64,000 nucleotides of DNA from Nocardioides marmotae (GCF_013177455.1 NZ_CP053660.1:806001-870000), one strand, 5' to 3'. Counted from the first letter of the stretch, positions 49,821 to 59,271 are shown. A program made the numbers and translations. Notes: generated by a model not told the origin, from the sequence alone.

Positions 49821-51128
49821 TCAGCCGCCCGGCGGGCGGTAGCGCACCTGGAGGCCGTTGGCGACCTTGCGCAGGCTGCCGTCGGAGGGGGCGTTGACCA
49901 CGCCGAGGCGACCGTCGGCGCCGCGGGTGATCATCGTCGTCGAGCCGCCGCCGTCGAGGTTGAGCGCCTCGTCGGCACCGAGGTCGGCCATCGTCGCGGC
50001 GAGCTCGACCATCGTCGCGCCGCGGCTCCACGTCCAGCGCCCATCGACGACCAGGACCAGCACCTCGCCGGTGTCGCGGTCGATGCCGATCGCGGTCCGC
50101 GGGTGCATCACCCGGTCGTCGACCACCTCCACCAGGCCCTCGCGGATGAGCACCTTGTTGCCGCTGATCGCCATCCGCGGCCCGCCCTGGAGCCCCCACG
50201 TCACGTCGAGCCGGGCCCCCTTGCGCAGCGTGCCGAGCGCCTTGGCTCCCGGGCCGCGCCCGACGAGCAGCACGCCGCGGATCGGCTGGCCGCTGGGGAG
50301 CTTCGCCCGGGTGCGCACGACCTTGCCGCCGCGCACCAGCACCATCCGCACCCCGCGCTTCTGCCCGCTGGTGACCCGGTAGCCCGAGGTGGTGCCCCAC
50401 GCGGCGGTGTAGATCCCGATCCCGCCGGGCTCCACGAACGGCGAGTTGAGGTTGGTGATCCGCAGGCCGGGGCGTTGCTTGACGCTCGCCCGCAGCGGCA
50501 CCTCGCCGATCCAGGGCCGGCCCTGCCGGTCGACGGCGAAGGAGGAGGTCCAGCCGGACAGCCGGGCGTGGAGCACGCCGCGCTCGACGTCGCGGCCGGT
50601 GCCGAGCGGAGCGCCGGTGTCGCCGATGTCGAAAAAGTCGCCGTTGACCCCGGCGACGGTGCCGGGACCGTTGTACGCCGGGGAGAGCAGGGTCGGGAGG
50701 GTGGCGGTGCCGGAGACCCGCCGCGGGCCGGCGTAGTCGAGGGAGACGCCGGGGACCGACGGGTCGACGGTCAGCAGCGAGAACCGTTGCGCTCCGCGCG
50801 GGTCGGCCTCGTCCCAGCGGGTGAGCGTCACGCCGGGCGAGACCGTCGAGCGGACCGGGTCGGTGCTGGTGGCGGCGCCCTGCCGGAGCAGCCGCGGGAG
50901 GACCGGCGCCAGCAGGCCCGGCTGGCCGTCGGAGGTGTGCGCGGGGCCGCGCTCGGCGCGGAGGTCCGGCCCGCTGCCCGGCGTACTCCCGGGGTCGCGG
51001 CGGAGGTCGCTGGGGAGGTCGTTGCGGGCGTGGTCGGGGGCGCTCCCGGGGCCGGCCGCGGCGGCCGCGGTCACCAGGCTGAGGGCAGCGGCCAGGGCGC
51101 CGGCGGTCAGGGAGAGTCGGGCGCGCAC
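49821..51128 (-). CDS. secreted phosphodiester glycosidase (NAGPA) domain protein
   Basis: 435 residues, with an N-terminal signal peptide (LSLTAGALAAALSLVTAAAA) and a low-complexity linker to about residue 65. The C-terminal domain follows NAGPA proteins: VAGVNGDFFDIGDTGAPLGT, HPRTAIGIDRDTGEVLVLVV, DGRWTWSRGATMVELAATM and ALNLDGGGSTTM. These hydrolyse or bind phosphodiester-linked sugars; bacterial substrates are largely unknown, often exopolysaccharide. GTG 51128. It lies 19 bp after the CocE-like hydrolase, probably one transcript. Confidence 0.9.
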   Translation of the reverse strand: MRARLSLTAGALAAALSLVTAAAAAGPGSAPDHARNDLPSDLRRDPGSTPGSGPDLRAERGPAHTSDGQPGLLAPVLPRLLRQGAATSTDPVRSTVSPGVTLTRWDEADPRGAQRFSLLTVDPSVPGVSLDYAGPRRVSGTATLPTLLSPAYNGPGTVAGVNGDFFDIGDTGAPLGTGRDVERGVLHARLSGWTSSFAVDRQGRPWIGEVPLRASVKQRPGLRITNLNSPFVEPGGIGIYTAAWGTTSGYRVTSGQKRGVRMVLVRGGKVVRTRAKLPSGQPIRGVLLVGRGPGAKALGTLRKGARLDVTWGLQGGPRMAISGNKVLIREGLVEVVDDRVMHPRTAIGIDRDTGEVLVLVVDGRWTWSRGATMVELAATMADLGADEALNLDGGGSTTMITRGADGRLGVVNAPSDGSLRKVANGLQVRYRPPGG

Positions 51129-51147
51129 CCGCGCAAGGCTAGGCCGA

Positions 51148-52728
51148 TCACCGGCCGACCACCGGGAGATGGACGACTGTGTCCTCGATCGTGACCACCC
51201 CGGGCAGTCGCGACCCCATGACGAGGAAGGTGTCGGAGACCGGCGTGACCATGAGGTAGAGGTTCTGCCCCTTCGGCACGTCGACGGCCACCGACGGCAG
51301 CGCGACGCGACGGCGCTCCCCGAGGACGGGGGCCGGCTCGTCGATGGGCAGCACGTTGTTCTGCACCAGGCGGGCGTCCAGTGGGCTGGTGCCGACGGCG
51401 AGGCCGTAGAAGGCGCGGTTCTGCACGCCGAGGGCGGTCATCTGGCCGGTGAGGTACGGCGTGCCGGCGACGCGGATCGGGCCGGCGGCGACCGGGTAGG
51501 ACAGCGGGGTGCCGACGCCGGTGAGGGTGGCGACGGTGCCGACCTTCCGGGTGGTGTTCGCGGCGGGGGAGGTGATCGTCGTGCAGCGGTCGCCGGGAGT
51601 GGCCAGGTGCATCCGCCCGAAGCCGCGCAGCGAGGTGGGCCGGCCCCGGAGGACGTGGTCGAGGAAGCGGACGGAGAGCTTCTCGAAGTCGCCGCCGGCG
51701 AGCTTGCGGCTGCACGGGTCGGTGTCGGCGCTCGTGCCGGCCGGGAGGATCGCGGGCAGGACGTGGCCGCCGTTGTAGCCGACGAAGATGCTGCGCTCGC
51801 GGGCGCGGGCGGTCATCGCGCTGCGCCAGTTCCGGAAGCCCTGCTCGAGCGGGAAGAGGCCGTCGGTGGTGCCCTGGCCCAGCAGCATCGGGATGTCGAG
51901 GCGGCGTCCGCGGTCGACGTGCCACTTCGGACCGTTCTTGCGGAAGAACCGCACCATGTCCTCGGTGCCCGGGATCGAGCCGTCGGGCCACACGCCGAGC
52001 GCCGCGCCCTCGATCAGCGCCTTGTAGACCGTCGGCGGAAGCGCGTCGCTGAGCAGGGACGCGGCGCTGAGCGCGAGCGCCCACTCGGTGCGCACGACAC
52101 CGTTCGGGGCCAGGCTCTGGCTCAGGTCGTGCCAGGTGATCTGCGGGACGAGGGCGTCGAAGACCGGGGTGCCGCGGGTGCGGAGCAGCTCGAAGGCACC
52201 GAGGTACTGGTAGCCACCGCCGTAGCTGCCGCCGACCGCGCCGAGCCGGGGGTCGCCGGGGCCGTCCTGGCGCACCCACGGCAGTCGGGCGACGACGCCG
52301 ACCAGGGCGCGGACGTCGCGGCCCTCGAGGGCGGGGTTCTCGACGTGGGCGTGGCCACCGGACTCCCCGAAGCCGCGCTGGTCGAAGGTGAGCACGCCGT
52401 AGCCGGCGTCGAGGTAGGCCTGTACCTCCGCCTGCTCGGCCCGCTGGCCGCCCCAGCCGTGGCTGTGCATCACCATCGGGACCGGGCGCCGGGCGGAGGC
52501 GCGCGCCGGCTTGAAGATCGTGTAGCAGATCTCGACCGGGGCCGTCCCGCCCGGATCGGGCACGCTCGCCAGGCACGCGTCGCGGGCGGTCACCCCGCCC
52601 CCGGCCGGGGCGGCGGCCGCCGCTGGGGTGCTCGCCGCCGGGGCGGTCGGGGCGACGGCGACCCCGCCGGCCAGCAGGGCGAGGGAGGCGGCGAGGGATG
52701 CGGCGAGGGTGACGGCGGTACGGCGCAT
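51148..52728 (-). CDS. secreted CocE/NonD-type hydrolase (X-Pro dipeptidyl-peptidase family)
   Basis: 526 residues. Signal peptide at 1-32 (TLAASLAASLALLAGGVAVA). The hydrolase domain has VMHSHGWGGQRAEQAEVQAY, TFDQRGFGESGG, then AVGGSYGGGYQYL with the nucleophilic Ser, GQGTTDGLFP with the Asp, and YNGGHVLPAI with the His. A beta-rich C-terminal region typical of CocE/X-Pro peptidases follows. Substrate unknown; an ester or a peptide outside the cell. First gene of a pair with the NAGPA-domain protein. Confidence 0.88.
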   Translation of the reverse strand: MRRTAVTLAASLAASLALLAGGVAVAPTAPAASTPAAAAAPAGGGVTARDACLASVPDPGGTAPVEICYTIFKPARASARRPVPMVMHSHGWGGQRAEQAEVQAYLDAGYGVLTFDQRGFGESGGHAHVENPALEGRDVRALVGVVARLPWVRQDGPGDPRLGAVGGSYGGGYQYLGAFELLRTRGTPVFDALVPQITWHDLSQSLAPNGVVRTEWALALSAASLLSDALPPTVYKALIEGAALGVWPDGSIPGTEDMVRFFRKNGPKWHVDRGRRLDIPMLLGQGTTDGLFPLEQGFRNWRSAMTARARERSIFVGYNGGHVLPAILPAGTSADTDPCSRKLAGGDFEKLSVRFLDHVLRGRPTSLRGFGRMHLATPGDRCTTITSPAANTTRKVGTVATLTGVGTPLSYPVAAGPIRVAGTPYLTGQMTALGVQNRAFYGLAVGTSPLDARLVQNNVLPIDEPAPVLGERRRVALPSVAVDVPKGQNLYLMVTPVSDTFLVMGSRLPGVVTIEDTVVHLPVVGR

Positions 52729-52833
52729 GGGAGCCCTGTCGGTCGGCGGCGGGTCGGAGGGGTGCGGCGCCTCGTCAACGCTCGATGGGCCCGCCGGGTC
52801 ACGGCCGGTCGGTGGGCGGTGGGGTGCGGTGCG

Positions 52834-53586
52834 TCAGGAGCAGGGGGCGGCGCCGAGCAGGGCGAGGCCCTGGAGGTCGCCGGTGCCGAAGGAGGTGCGG
52901 CCGACGTTGTCGGCGTACATCAGCTCCTCGCGGCTGTCGACGTGCCCGAGCCCCACGACGTGGCCGAGCTCGTGGTCGAGGATCGCGGCCTGCAGGTCGA
53001 GCTCCCGCGGGTCGGACCCCGGGGGCAGGTCGACGAAGACGTCGGTGTCGAGGACGACCATGCCGGTGGTGTAGGTCCACCGGCCCGTGGACTCCAGGTA
53101 CGCCGCGCCGCCCACGCCCGCGACGTCCCCGGCGAGCTCCTCGACCTCCTCGGCGTCCGCCCACCCGATGAGCACCGGCGCCGAGCGCCCCAGGGCGCCG
53201 ATCCGGGAGGTGAAGTTGCGGTCGTCGGTCTCCCCGCCGTAGACGAAGCGGAAGCCGGTCGCCTCGGACAGGGTCGCGATGCTGCGCTCGACCAGCTGCG
53301 GCCAGTGCGCGGGGGCGCCGGCCGGGTTGACGACGTACTCGATGTCGCGGCAGGGGTTCCAGCTGACCGGCTCCTCGGAGCCGGGCTGGGTCGCGGCGAA
53401 CTCGTACTCACCGGCGCCGGCCGGCAGGGCGACGACCTCCGCGCGGCGCTCCTGGGTGCCGAACAGCTCGCGCAGCCGGTCGCCGCTCGCGCCGGGGTCG
53501 CGCAGCAGGACCAGCCCGGCGAGCACGCACGCGACGAGGAGGCCCGGCAGTGCCGGGCCGTGCCGGCGCCGCTCCCGGTGGTCCAC
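52834..53586 (-). CDS. membrane-anchored metzincin-like metalloprotease
   Basis: 250 residues. One N-terminal membrane helix (ALPGLLVACVLAGLVLL). The C-terminal catalytic site reads DHELGHVVGLGHVDS, the full HExxHxxGxxH zinc motif, followed by EELMYADN as a probable Met-turn. Matrixin-like, and likely a cell-surface protease. GTG 53586; no ATG fits as well. Two Cys (NPCRD and APCS) may pair. It is divergent from the DNA methyltransferase gene across 63 bp. Confidence 0.85.
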   Translation of the reverse strand: MDHRERRRHGPALPGLLVACVLAGLVLLRDPGASGDRLRELFGTQERRAEVVALPAGAGEYEFAATQPGSEEPVSWNPCRDIEYVVNPAGAPAHWPQLVERSIATLSEATGFRFVYGGETDDRNFTSRIGALGRSAPVLIGWADAEEVEELAGDVAGVGGAAYLESTGRWTYTTGMVVLDTDVFVDLPPGSDPRELDLQAAILDHELGHVVGLGHVDSREELMYADNVGRTSFGTGDLQGLALLGAAPCS

Positions 53587-53649
53587 GAACCCATCGTGTC
53601 CCGGCAGGGCTCCCCCCAACCACACCCCGCCGGACCTAGGGTCGGGCGG

Positions 53650-54870
53650 GTGCGGCCGTGGAACACCTTCGTCGAGGGCGACAACCTCGCCGTGATGCGG
53701 GCGATGGCGGCCGCCGGTGAGCAGGTCGACCTGGTGTGCACCGACCCGCCGTACAACACCGGGCACGACTTCGCCTACCGCGACGACTTCCGCGACGCCG
53801 GCGGCCGGCCCGGCAGCCGGCACGAGGCCTGGGCGGCGATGATGGCGCCGCGCCTCGAGGCCTGCCGCGACCTGCTGCGCGAGACGGGGGCGCTGTTCGT
53901 CAGCATCGACGACAACGAGGCGGCGCGGCTGCGGCTGCTGCTGGACGAGGTGATGGGGGAGCAGAACTTCCTCGCCCAGGTCGTGGTCAACCTCAACCCC
54001 AAGGGCCGGCAGCTGGGCCGCGGGTTCGCGACGAGCCACGAGTACCTCCTCGTCTACGCCCGCGACGCCCGCCGGACCGTCCTGGACGCCAGCAGCGCCG
54101 AGACCGTCGACGAGCGCGACTTCCCGCTCCTCGACGAGGCGACCGGCCGGCGCCACCGGCACCTGCCGCTGCGCAACACCAACAAGAAGTTCAACCCGAT
54201 CACCTCCCCGACGCTGCACTTCCCCCTGTGGGGCGACCCGGAGGGCGGGCGGGTCGCGACCGCGCCCTTCCCCGGCGCCGTCGAGGTCACGCCGGTCTTC
54301 GGCGACGGGCGCCCGGCGGTGTGGCGGTGGAGCCGCCCGCTCATCGAGGAGCGCCCCGGCGACCTGGTCTGCCGGGTGGTCCGGGGTCGCGCCGGCGAGC
54401 GGGTCGACGTCTTCCAGCGCGACTGGCTCGACCGGGAGGGCGGCCGCCGCAAGAAGCTGCCCACCATCTGGCTGGCCGAGGAGATCGGCTCCACCGACAC
54501 CGCCGTCGCCGAGCTCAAGGACCTCGTCGGGCACGTCTTCGAGTCACCCAAGCCGACCGGGCTGGTCCGCCGCGTGCTCGGCACCATGCCGCCCGACGCC
54601 GTCGTCCTGGACCCCTTCGCCGGCAGCGGCACCACCGGCCACGCGGTCGCGCTGGCCAACGCCGCCGACGGCGGCGCCCGGACCTGCGTCTCGGTCAACT
54701 CCGCCGAGCCGACCCGGCCGGGCTCCAACGCCCACGCCGCCGGGCTGCTCACCGTCGCCGACATCACCCGCGCCCGGCTGCGCGCCGTCGACCGCCTGCT
54801 CGGCGGGGGCCTGGAGGAGCGGGTGGGCTGGGAGCCGTCCGCCGACCGGCCGGCTGACCTGGTGGGCTGA
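53650..54870 (+). CDS. orphan type III-like DNA methyltransferase (beta class)
   Basis: 406 residues. CTDPPYNTGHDFAYRDDF is the catalytic DPPY motif (N6-adenine or N4-cytosine) and VVLDPFAGSGTTGHAVAL the SAM-binding motif. The order, DPPY first, is the beta class seen in type III Mod subunits. The region between (NLNPKGRQLGRGFATSHEYL, HLPLRNTNKKFNPITSPTLH) probably includes the target-recognition part but is short for a full Mod. No Res or endonuclease gene is next to it. GTG 53650 with TAGGGT seven bases upstream (leaderless). Confidence 0.9.
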   Translation: MRPWNTFVEGDNLAVMRAMAAAGEQVDLVCTDPPYNTGHDFAYRDDFRDAGGRPGSRHEAWAAMMAPRLEACRDLLRETGALFVSIDDNEAARLRLLLDEVMGEQNFLAQVVVNLNPKGRQLGRGFATSHEYLLVYARDARRTVLDASSAETVDERDFPLLDEATGRRHRHLPLRNTNKKFNPITSPTLHFPLWGDPEGGRVATAPFPGAVEVTPVFGDGRPAVWRWSRPLIEERPGDLVCRVVRGRAGERVDVFQRDWLDREGGRRKKLPTIWLAEEIGSTDTAVAELKDLVGHVFESPKPTGLVRRVLGTMPPDAVVLDPFAGSGTTGHAVALANAADGGARTCVSVNSAEPTRPGSNAHAAGLLTVADITRARLRAVDRLLGGGLEERVGWEPSADRPADLVG

Positions 54871-54890
54871 CCTGGTGGGCTGACCTGGGG
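54853..54890. repeat. 13-bp tandem repeat over the methyltransferase stop codon
   Basis: GCTGACCTGGTGG is repeated three times, the last copy partial. Each copy carries a TGA, and the second TGA (54868-54870) is the real stop. It fills the gap before the convergent WS/DGAT gene. Confidence 0.85.
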
Positions 54891-54897
54891 GGGCCGC

Positions 54898-56304
54898 TCA
54901 GGCGACCCCCGCGGCCTTCTCCAGCGCGGCGACCTCGTCGTCGAGGTGGACGAGCAGTCGCTGGAGGTGCGGGACGGTGCGGCGGCAGCCGGTCACGCCG
55001 AAGGCCAGCTTGTCGTCGTACGACGTGCACGTGATGTTGAGGGCCATCCCGTCGATGGGGATCGAGAGCGGGTAGGTGCCGTCGAGGCGCGCGCCGTTCC
55101 AGTAGCGCGGCGAGCGCGGGCCGGGGACGTTGCTGATGATCACGTTGTACGGCGGCCGGACCAGCCCCTGCATCCGCAGCGCCGGGGTGAGGATGGCCGG
55201 CGCCTGCCCGAGCGCGCTCATCGCGACGATCTGCATCGGCGTCATCGACGAGAGCGCCTGCTTGCCGTCGCGCATCGAGGTGTGGATGAGGTCGAGGCGG
55301 CGCGCGGGGTCGTCGTGGTTGGTGGCGAGCTGGACCATCACCGCGCCGACCGCGTTGCCGCCGTCGGGATTGGCGATCTGCGACTGCTTGGCGTTGAGGC
55401 CGACCGGCACCATCGCGACGAGGGAGGAGGGTGGCAGCGCGTCGAGCTCGCGCAGGTAGGCCCGCAGCGCGCCGCTGCACATCGCGAGGACCACGTCGTT
55501 GAGGGTCGTGCCGGTCGCCGCGCCGACCGCGCGCAGCCGCGAGATGGGCCAGTCCTGGGCGGCGAAGCGCCGCGAGCCGGTGATCCGCTGGTTGAACATG
55601 GTGCGCGGCGCGTAGAGCGAGAGCGCGGAGGTCTCGTTGCGCAGGCCCTTGGTGAGGGTGCGGACCAGGGCCGCCGGCAGGCCGGCCGCCTCGGCGGTGA
55701 GACCGACCGCGCTCCGCAGCGCCTGCACCGGGATCTCGGCGAGGTCGACCGAGCGGTCCCGCGTGCGCGCATCGGTGCCGGCGCGGGGGTGGGCGTCCCA
55801 GGGGGCGCGCATGCCGCGCTCGTCGGGGTCCTCGCTCAGCACGCTCTGGATCAGCCGCATCGCGGAGACGCCGTCCACGAGCGCGTGGTGGACCTTGGTG
55901 TAGAGCGCCACCCGGCCGTCGCGGAGCCCCTCGATGACGTGCGCCTCCCACAGCGGGCGCTCGTGGGCGAGGCGGGTCGCGTGGAGCCGGCCGCACAGGT
56001 CGAGCAGCTCGCGGATCCGGCCGGGATAGGGGAGCGCGCTGTGCCGGACGTGGTGGTCGATGTCGAAGTGCTCGTCCTGCGTCCACACCAGCTGCCCCGC
56101 GGTGCGCAGGGAGCGGTGCGGGTGCTTGAGGAACAACGGCGACATCTCGTCGATGTCGCGCATGCACTCATACATCTGCCGGGTGTAGTGCGGGCCGGCG
56201 TCCACCGGGTTCTCGAAGAGCTGGAGACCGCCGACGTGCATCGGCATGCTGCGGTTCTCGGCCATGAGGAACGCCAGCGAGGTGGGGTCGATCGGAGTGA
56301 CCAC
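54898..56304 (-). CDS. wax ester synthase/diacylglycerol acyltransferase (WS/DGAT)
   Basis: 468 residues. The N-terminal start PIDPTSLAFLMAENRSMPMH and the catalytic HHALVDGVSAMRLI (HHxxxDG) identify the family. Later blocks are VPVGLNAKQSQIANPDGGNA, NVIISNVPGPRSPRYWNGAR and LDGTYPLSIPIDGMALNIT. It joins fatty acyl-CoA to alcohol or diacylglycerol to form storage lipid. GTG 56304. The 244 bp upstream (56305-56548) hold no gene I can support. Confidence 0.92.
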   Translation of the reverse strand: MVTPIDPTSLAFLMAENRSMPMHVGGLQLFENPVDAGPHYTRQMYECMRDIDEMSPLFLKHPHRSLRTAGQLVWTQDEHFDIDHHVRHSALPYPGRIRELLDLCGRLHATRLAHERPLWEAHVIEGLRDGRVALYTKVHHALVDGVSAMRLIQSVLSEDPDERGMRAPWDAHPRAGTDARTRDRSVDLAEIPVQALRSAVGLTAEAAGLPAALVRTLTKGLRNETSALSLYAPRTMFNQRITGSRRFAAQDWPISRLRAVGAATGTTLNDVVLAMCSGALRAYLRELDALPPSSLVAMVPVGLNAKQSQIANPDGGNAVGAVMVQLATNHDDPARRLDLIHTSMRDGKQALSSMTPMQIVAMSALGQAPAILTPALRMQGLVRPPYNVIISNVPGPRSPRYWNGARLDGTYPLSIPIDGMALNITCTSYDDKLAFGVTGCRRTVPHLQRLLVHLDDEVAALEKAAGVA

Positions 56305-56548
56305 GGAGGGCCTTTCGTCGCGAGGGTGCCGGCGTGCCGGCGCGGCGGTCAGGGGCGAGTGTGTCCCTCCGTGACGGTTGCCACAAGAGCGGTCGTCCAC
56401 GTCTGGCCGCGGCCCGGCTCGCGTGCACAGGTCGCCGCCCGGCGTCGGTCTCCACAGCCCGGGCCCGAGGCCGGCCGGACCGTCCCTCGGCGCTCCTAGC
56501 GTCCTGCTCGCACCGGAACTCGCCGGTGCCTGAGCTCGGGAGACAGAC

Positions 56549-56950
56549 ATGGGCAAGCAGAACACGACGGGTACGACGGGCAGGACGGCTGCCGGGGCGG
56601 TCGCCGGGGTGGTGGCCGGGCTGGTGCTCGGCGGGTTCGCCGGCGGGGCGGCGCTGGCGGCCGCGGGGACGGGCGCGGCGCTGGGACCGGAGGCCGACAA
56701 GACCTACAAGCCGCTGCCGAGCACCATCGTCAGCGTGACGGGGGACAAGGCGAACGGCTTCGAGATCCGGCGCTACGACGGCTCCGAGCAGTTCCCGCCG
56801 ACCGACTCCGAGGCGCGGGCGGAGTGCAACGAGTACGACACCGAGGTGGCCCGCGTCCGCTGCCGCAGCGAGGTGCGGACCTGGTACCGCGACCTGGCCG
56901 AGATCAAGCGGGCGATCAACTACGCCCGGTCGCAGGCCGAGGGGTCCTGA
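56549..56950 (+). CDS. small membrane or secreted protein, unknown function
   Basis: 133 residues. A Gly/Ala-rich hydrophobic segment (AAGAVAGVVAGLVLGGFAGG) at 14-45 is either a signal anchor or a signal peptide. The remainder is polar with two Cys (AECNEYD and VRCRSE) that could pair. No family recognised. The ribosome binding site GGGAG lies upstream of ATG 56549. Confidence 0.65.
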   Translation: MGKQNTTGTTGRTAAGAVAGVVAGLVLGGFAGGAALAAAGTGAALGPEADKTYKPLPSTIVSVTGDKANGFEIRRYDGSEQFPPTDSEARAECNEYDTEVARVRCRSEVRTWYRDLAEIKRAINYARSQAEGS

Positions 56951-57037
56951 GGCCCGCGGCCCGGGGAGGGACGGGGGCGGCGGCCGGGGCCCGGCGCGCA
57001 CGGGCGGGGCGTGTCGCGGTCTGGCACGATCGGCGGC

Positions 57038-58141
57038 ATGCACGAACCCGGGCCGGTCGACCGACTCCGGACCCGGAGCCGCACCTCGGTGCGTGCGCGG
57101 CTGGCCCGGCTCTCGGCCAAGCGCTGGCAGATCGGGCAGTGCGCGATCGCGGCCGGGGTCGCCTGGTTCGTCGCCGCCGACCTCCTCGGCCACCCGACCC
57201 CGTTCTTCGCGCCGGTCGCCGCGGTGGTGAGCCTGGGCACGTCCTACGGCCAGCGCCTGCGCCGGGTCGCGGAGGTCACCGTCGGCGTGGCCGTCGGCGT
57301 CCTGGTCGGGGACCTGCTCACCCTCCAGATCGGCACGGGCGCGTGGCAGCTGGTGCTCGTGGTGACGCTGGCGATGTCGACGGCCTTCCTCCTCGACGGG
57401 GGTCAGCTGGTGGTGACCCAGGCAGCGGTGCAGTCGATCGTCGTGTCCACGCTGGTCCCCGACCCGGGGGTGGGCCTGGTCCGCTGGACCGACGCGCTGA
57501 TCGGCGGCGCCGTCGCCCTCGTGGCGGCCACGGTGGTGCCGTCGGCGCCGCTGCGCCGGCCCCGGGAGCAGGCGGGATTGGTGGTCCGCAAGATCGCAGA
57601 GCTGACCCGCGCGGCGGCCCAGGTGATGGATGAGGGGGCCTCGGAGCAGGGCCTCGCGCTGCTGTCCGACGCGCGCTCGACCGACCGGTTGATCCGCGAG
57701 CTCCAGGCCGCCGCCGAGGAGGGCCGCTCGGTCGTGGCGTCCTCGCCGTTCCGGGTCCGGCACCGCGCCGGCCTGCGCCGGATGAGCGAGCTGGTCGAGC
57801 CGCTGGACCGCGCCCTGCGCAGCACCCGGGTGCTGGTGCGGCAGGTGGCGGTGCTGGCCTACCACCGGCGGCCCGTGCCCTCCTCCTACGCCCTGCTGGC
57901 CCGCGACGTCGCCGACGCCGCCGACCGGGTGGCCGACGAGCTCGAGGCGGACCGGACCCCGGAGGCGGCACGCTCCGTGCTGCTGGCGGTCGGCGACGCC
58001 TCGGGCCGGGTCGAGCGGGCCACGGAGATGAACGCCGAGGTGGTGCTGGTGCAGCTGCGGTCGGTGGTGGTCGACCTGCTGCTCATCACCGGCATGGACC
58101 AGATGGAGTCCACCAACGCCCTGCCGCCCCCACCGCGATGA
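57038..58141 (+). CDS. FUSC/aromatic acid exporter-like membrane protein
   Basis: 367 residues. About six hydrophobic segments occupy residues 30-175 (CAIAAGVAWFVAADLLG, PFFAPVAAVVSLGTSYGQRL, AVGVLVGDLL, LVLVVTLAMSTAFLL, and others). PTPFFAPVAAVV with GQRLRRVAEVTVGV is the familiar start of FUSC proteins. The C-terminal about 190 residues are helical and cytoplasmic. The family exports aromatic acids or similar anions. ATG 57038 is used; GTG 57011 lies in frame nine codons upstream. The stop overlaps the polymerase start by ATGA. Confidence 0.85.
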   Translation: MHEPGPVDRLRTRSRTSVRARLARLSAKRWQIGQCAIAAGVAWFVAADLLGHPTPFFAPVAAVVSLGTSYGQRLRRVAEVTVGVAVGVLVGDLLTLQIGTGAWQLVLVVTLAMSTAFLLDGGQLVVTQAAVQSIVVSTLVPDPGVGLVRWTDALIGGAVALVAATVVPSAPLRRPREQAGLVVRKIAELTRAAAQVMDEGASEQGLALLSDARSTDRLIRELQAAAEEGRSVVASSPFRVRHRAGLRRMSELVEPLDRALRSTRVLVRQVAVLAYHRRPVPSSYALLARDVADAADRVADELEADRTPEAARSVLLAVGDASGRVERATEMNAEVVLVQLRSVVVDLLLITGMDQMESTNALPPPPR

Positions 58142-59271
58142 CCGGGGCCCGCGACCCGCGGTCGGGGTGGGTGCTCCACGTCGACCTGGACCAGTTCATC
58201 GCGGCGGTGGAGGTGCTGCGTCGCCCCGAGCTCGCCGGTCGGCCCGTGGTCGTCGGCGGCCGCGGCGACCCGACCGAGCGCGGGGTGGTGTCCACGGCGT
58301 CGTACGAGGCGCGGGCGCACGGCGTCGGCTCGGGCATGCCGCTGCGGGTGGCGGCGCGGAAGTGCCCGGAGGCGGTGTTCCTGCCGGTCGACAAGCCGGC
58401 GTACGACGCGGCCTCGGCGGAGGTGATGGCGACCCTGCGCGCCGTCACCTGGGACGGCGCTCCGGTGGTGGTGGAGGTGCTCGGCTGGGACGAGGCGTTC
58501 CTCGCGGTCGACCCGGCCGCCGTCTCGGACACCGACCGCGGCGTGGAGGGGGTGGGGGGAGGGACCCCCACCAGCACCGGGCCGGAGGAGCTGGCCCAGC
58601 AGGTGCGGGCGGCGGTGCTGGAGGCGACCGGCCTGCACTGCTCGGTGGGGATCGGCGACAACAAGCTGCGGGCGAAGATCGCGACCGACCTCGGCAAGCC
58701 GCGGGGGACCTTCCGGCTGACCGAGGAGACCTGGTTCGAGGTGATGGGCGACCGGCCGACCGACGCGCTGTGGGGCGTGGGCCGCCGGACCGCGAAGAAG
58801 CTGGCGGAGCTCGGCATCGAGACCGTCGCGGAGCTGGCGGCCGCCGACGCGGGCGCGCTGGCCGCCGAGCTCGGGCCGACGATGGGGCCGTGGTACCGCC
58901 GGCTGGGGCGCGGCGTGGACACCAGCCCGGTCGACCCGACGCCGTACGTCCCCCGTGGGCACGGGCGGGAGGAGACCTTCCAGGCCGACCTGGAGGACTG
59001 GGCCGAGGTCGAGGCGGCCGTCCGCCGGCTCGCCCGGGCCGCGAGCGCCGACATCGCGGCCGAGGGCAGGCCGGCGGCCCGGGTGGGGCTGAAGGTGCGC
59101 TACCGGCCGTTCACCACGGTGACCCGCAGCTTCACGCTGCCGGCGCCGACCGCCGACCCCGCGGCCCTCGCCGACGCCGCGGCCGGGCTGCTGGACCGGG
59201 TCGAGCGGGATCGGCCGGTCCGGCTGCTCGGCGTACGGCTGGAGATGGTGCCGCCCGCCGACGGCTCCTGA
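58138..59271 (+). CDS. Y-family DNA polymerase, DinB2-like, with Ile steric gate
   Basis: 377 residues. The metal ligands are in place: VDLDQFIAAVE (Asp16) and GWDEAFLAV (Asp-Glu). Helix-hairpin-helix region WGVGRRTAKKLAELGIETV and a little-finger domain (GLKVRYRPFTTVTRSFTL) follow. The residue at the steric gate is Ile21, where DinB enzymes normally have Phe or Tyr. The closest match known to me is mycobacterial DinB2, whose gate is Leu and which accepts ribonucleotides. A Gly-rich insertion (VEGVGGGTPTSTGPEE) lies before the fingers. Translationally coupled to the FUSC gene by ATGA. Confidence 0.9.
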   Translation: MTGARDPRSGWVLHVDLDQFIAAVEVLRRPELAGRPVVVGGRGDPTERGVVSTASYEARAHGVGSGMPLRVAARKCPEAVFLPVDKPAYDAASAEVMATLRAVTWDGAPVVVEVLGWDEAFLAVDPAAVSDTDRGVEGVGGGTPTSTGPEELAQQVRAAVLEATGLHCSVGIGDNKLRAKIATDLGKPRGTFRLTEETWFEVMGDRPTDALWGVGRRTAKKLAELGIETVAELAAADAGALAAELGPTMGPWYRRLGRGVDTSPVDPTPYVPRGHGREETFQADLEDWAEVEAAVRRLARAASADIAAEGRPAARVGLKVRYRPFTTVTRSFTLPAPTADPAALADAAAGLLDRVERDRPVRLLGVRLEMVPPADGS

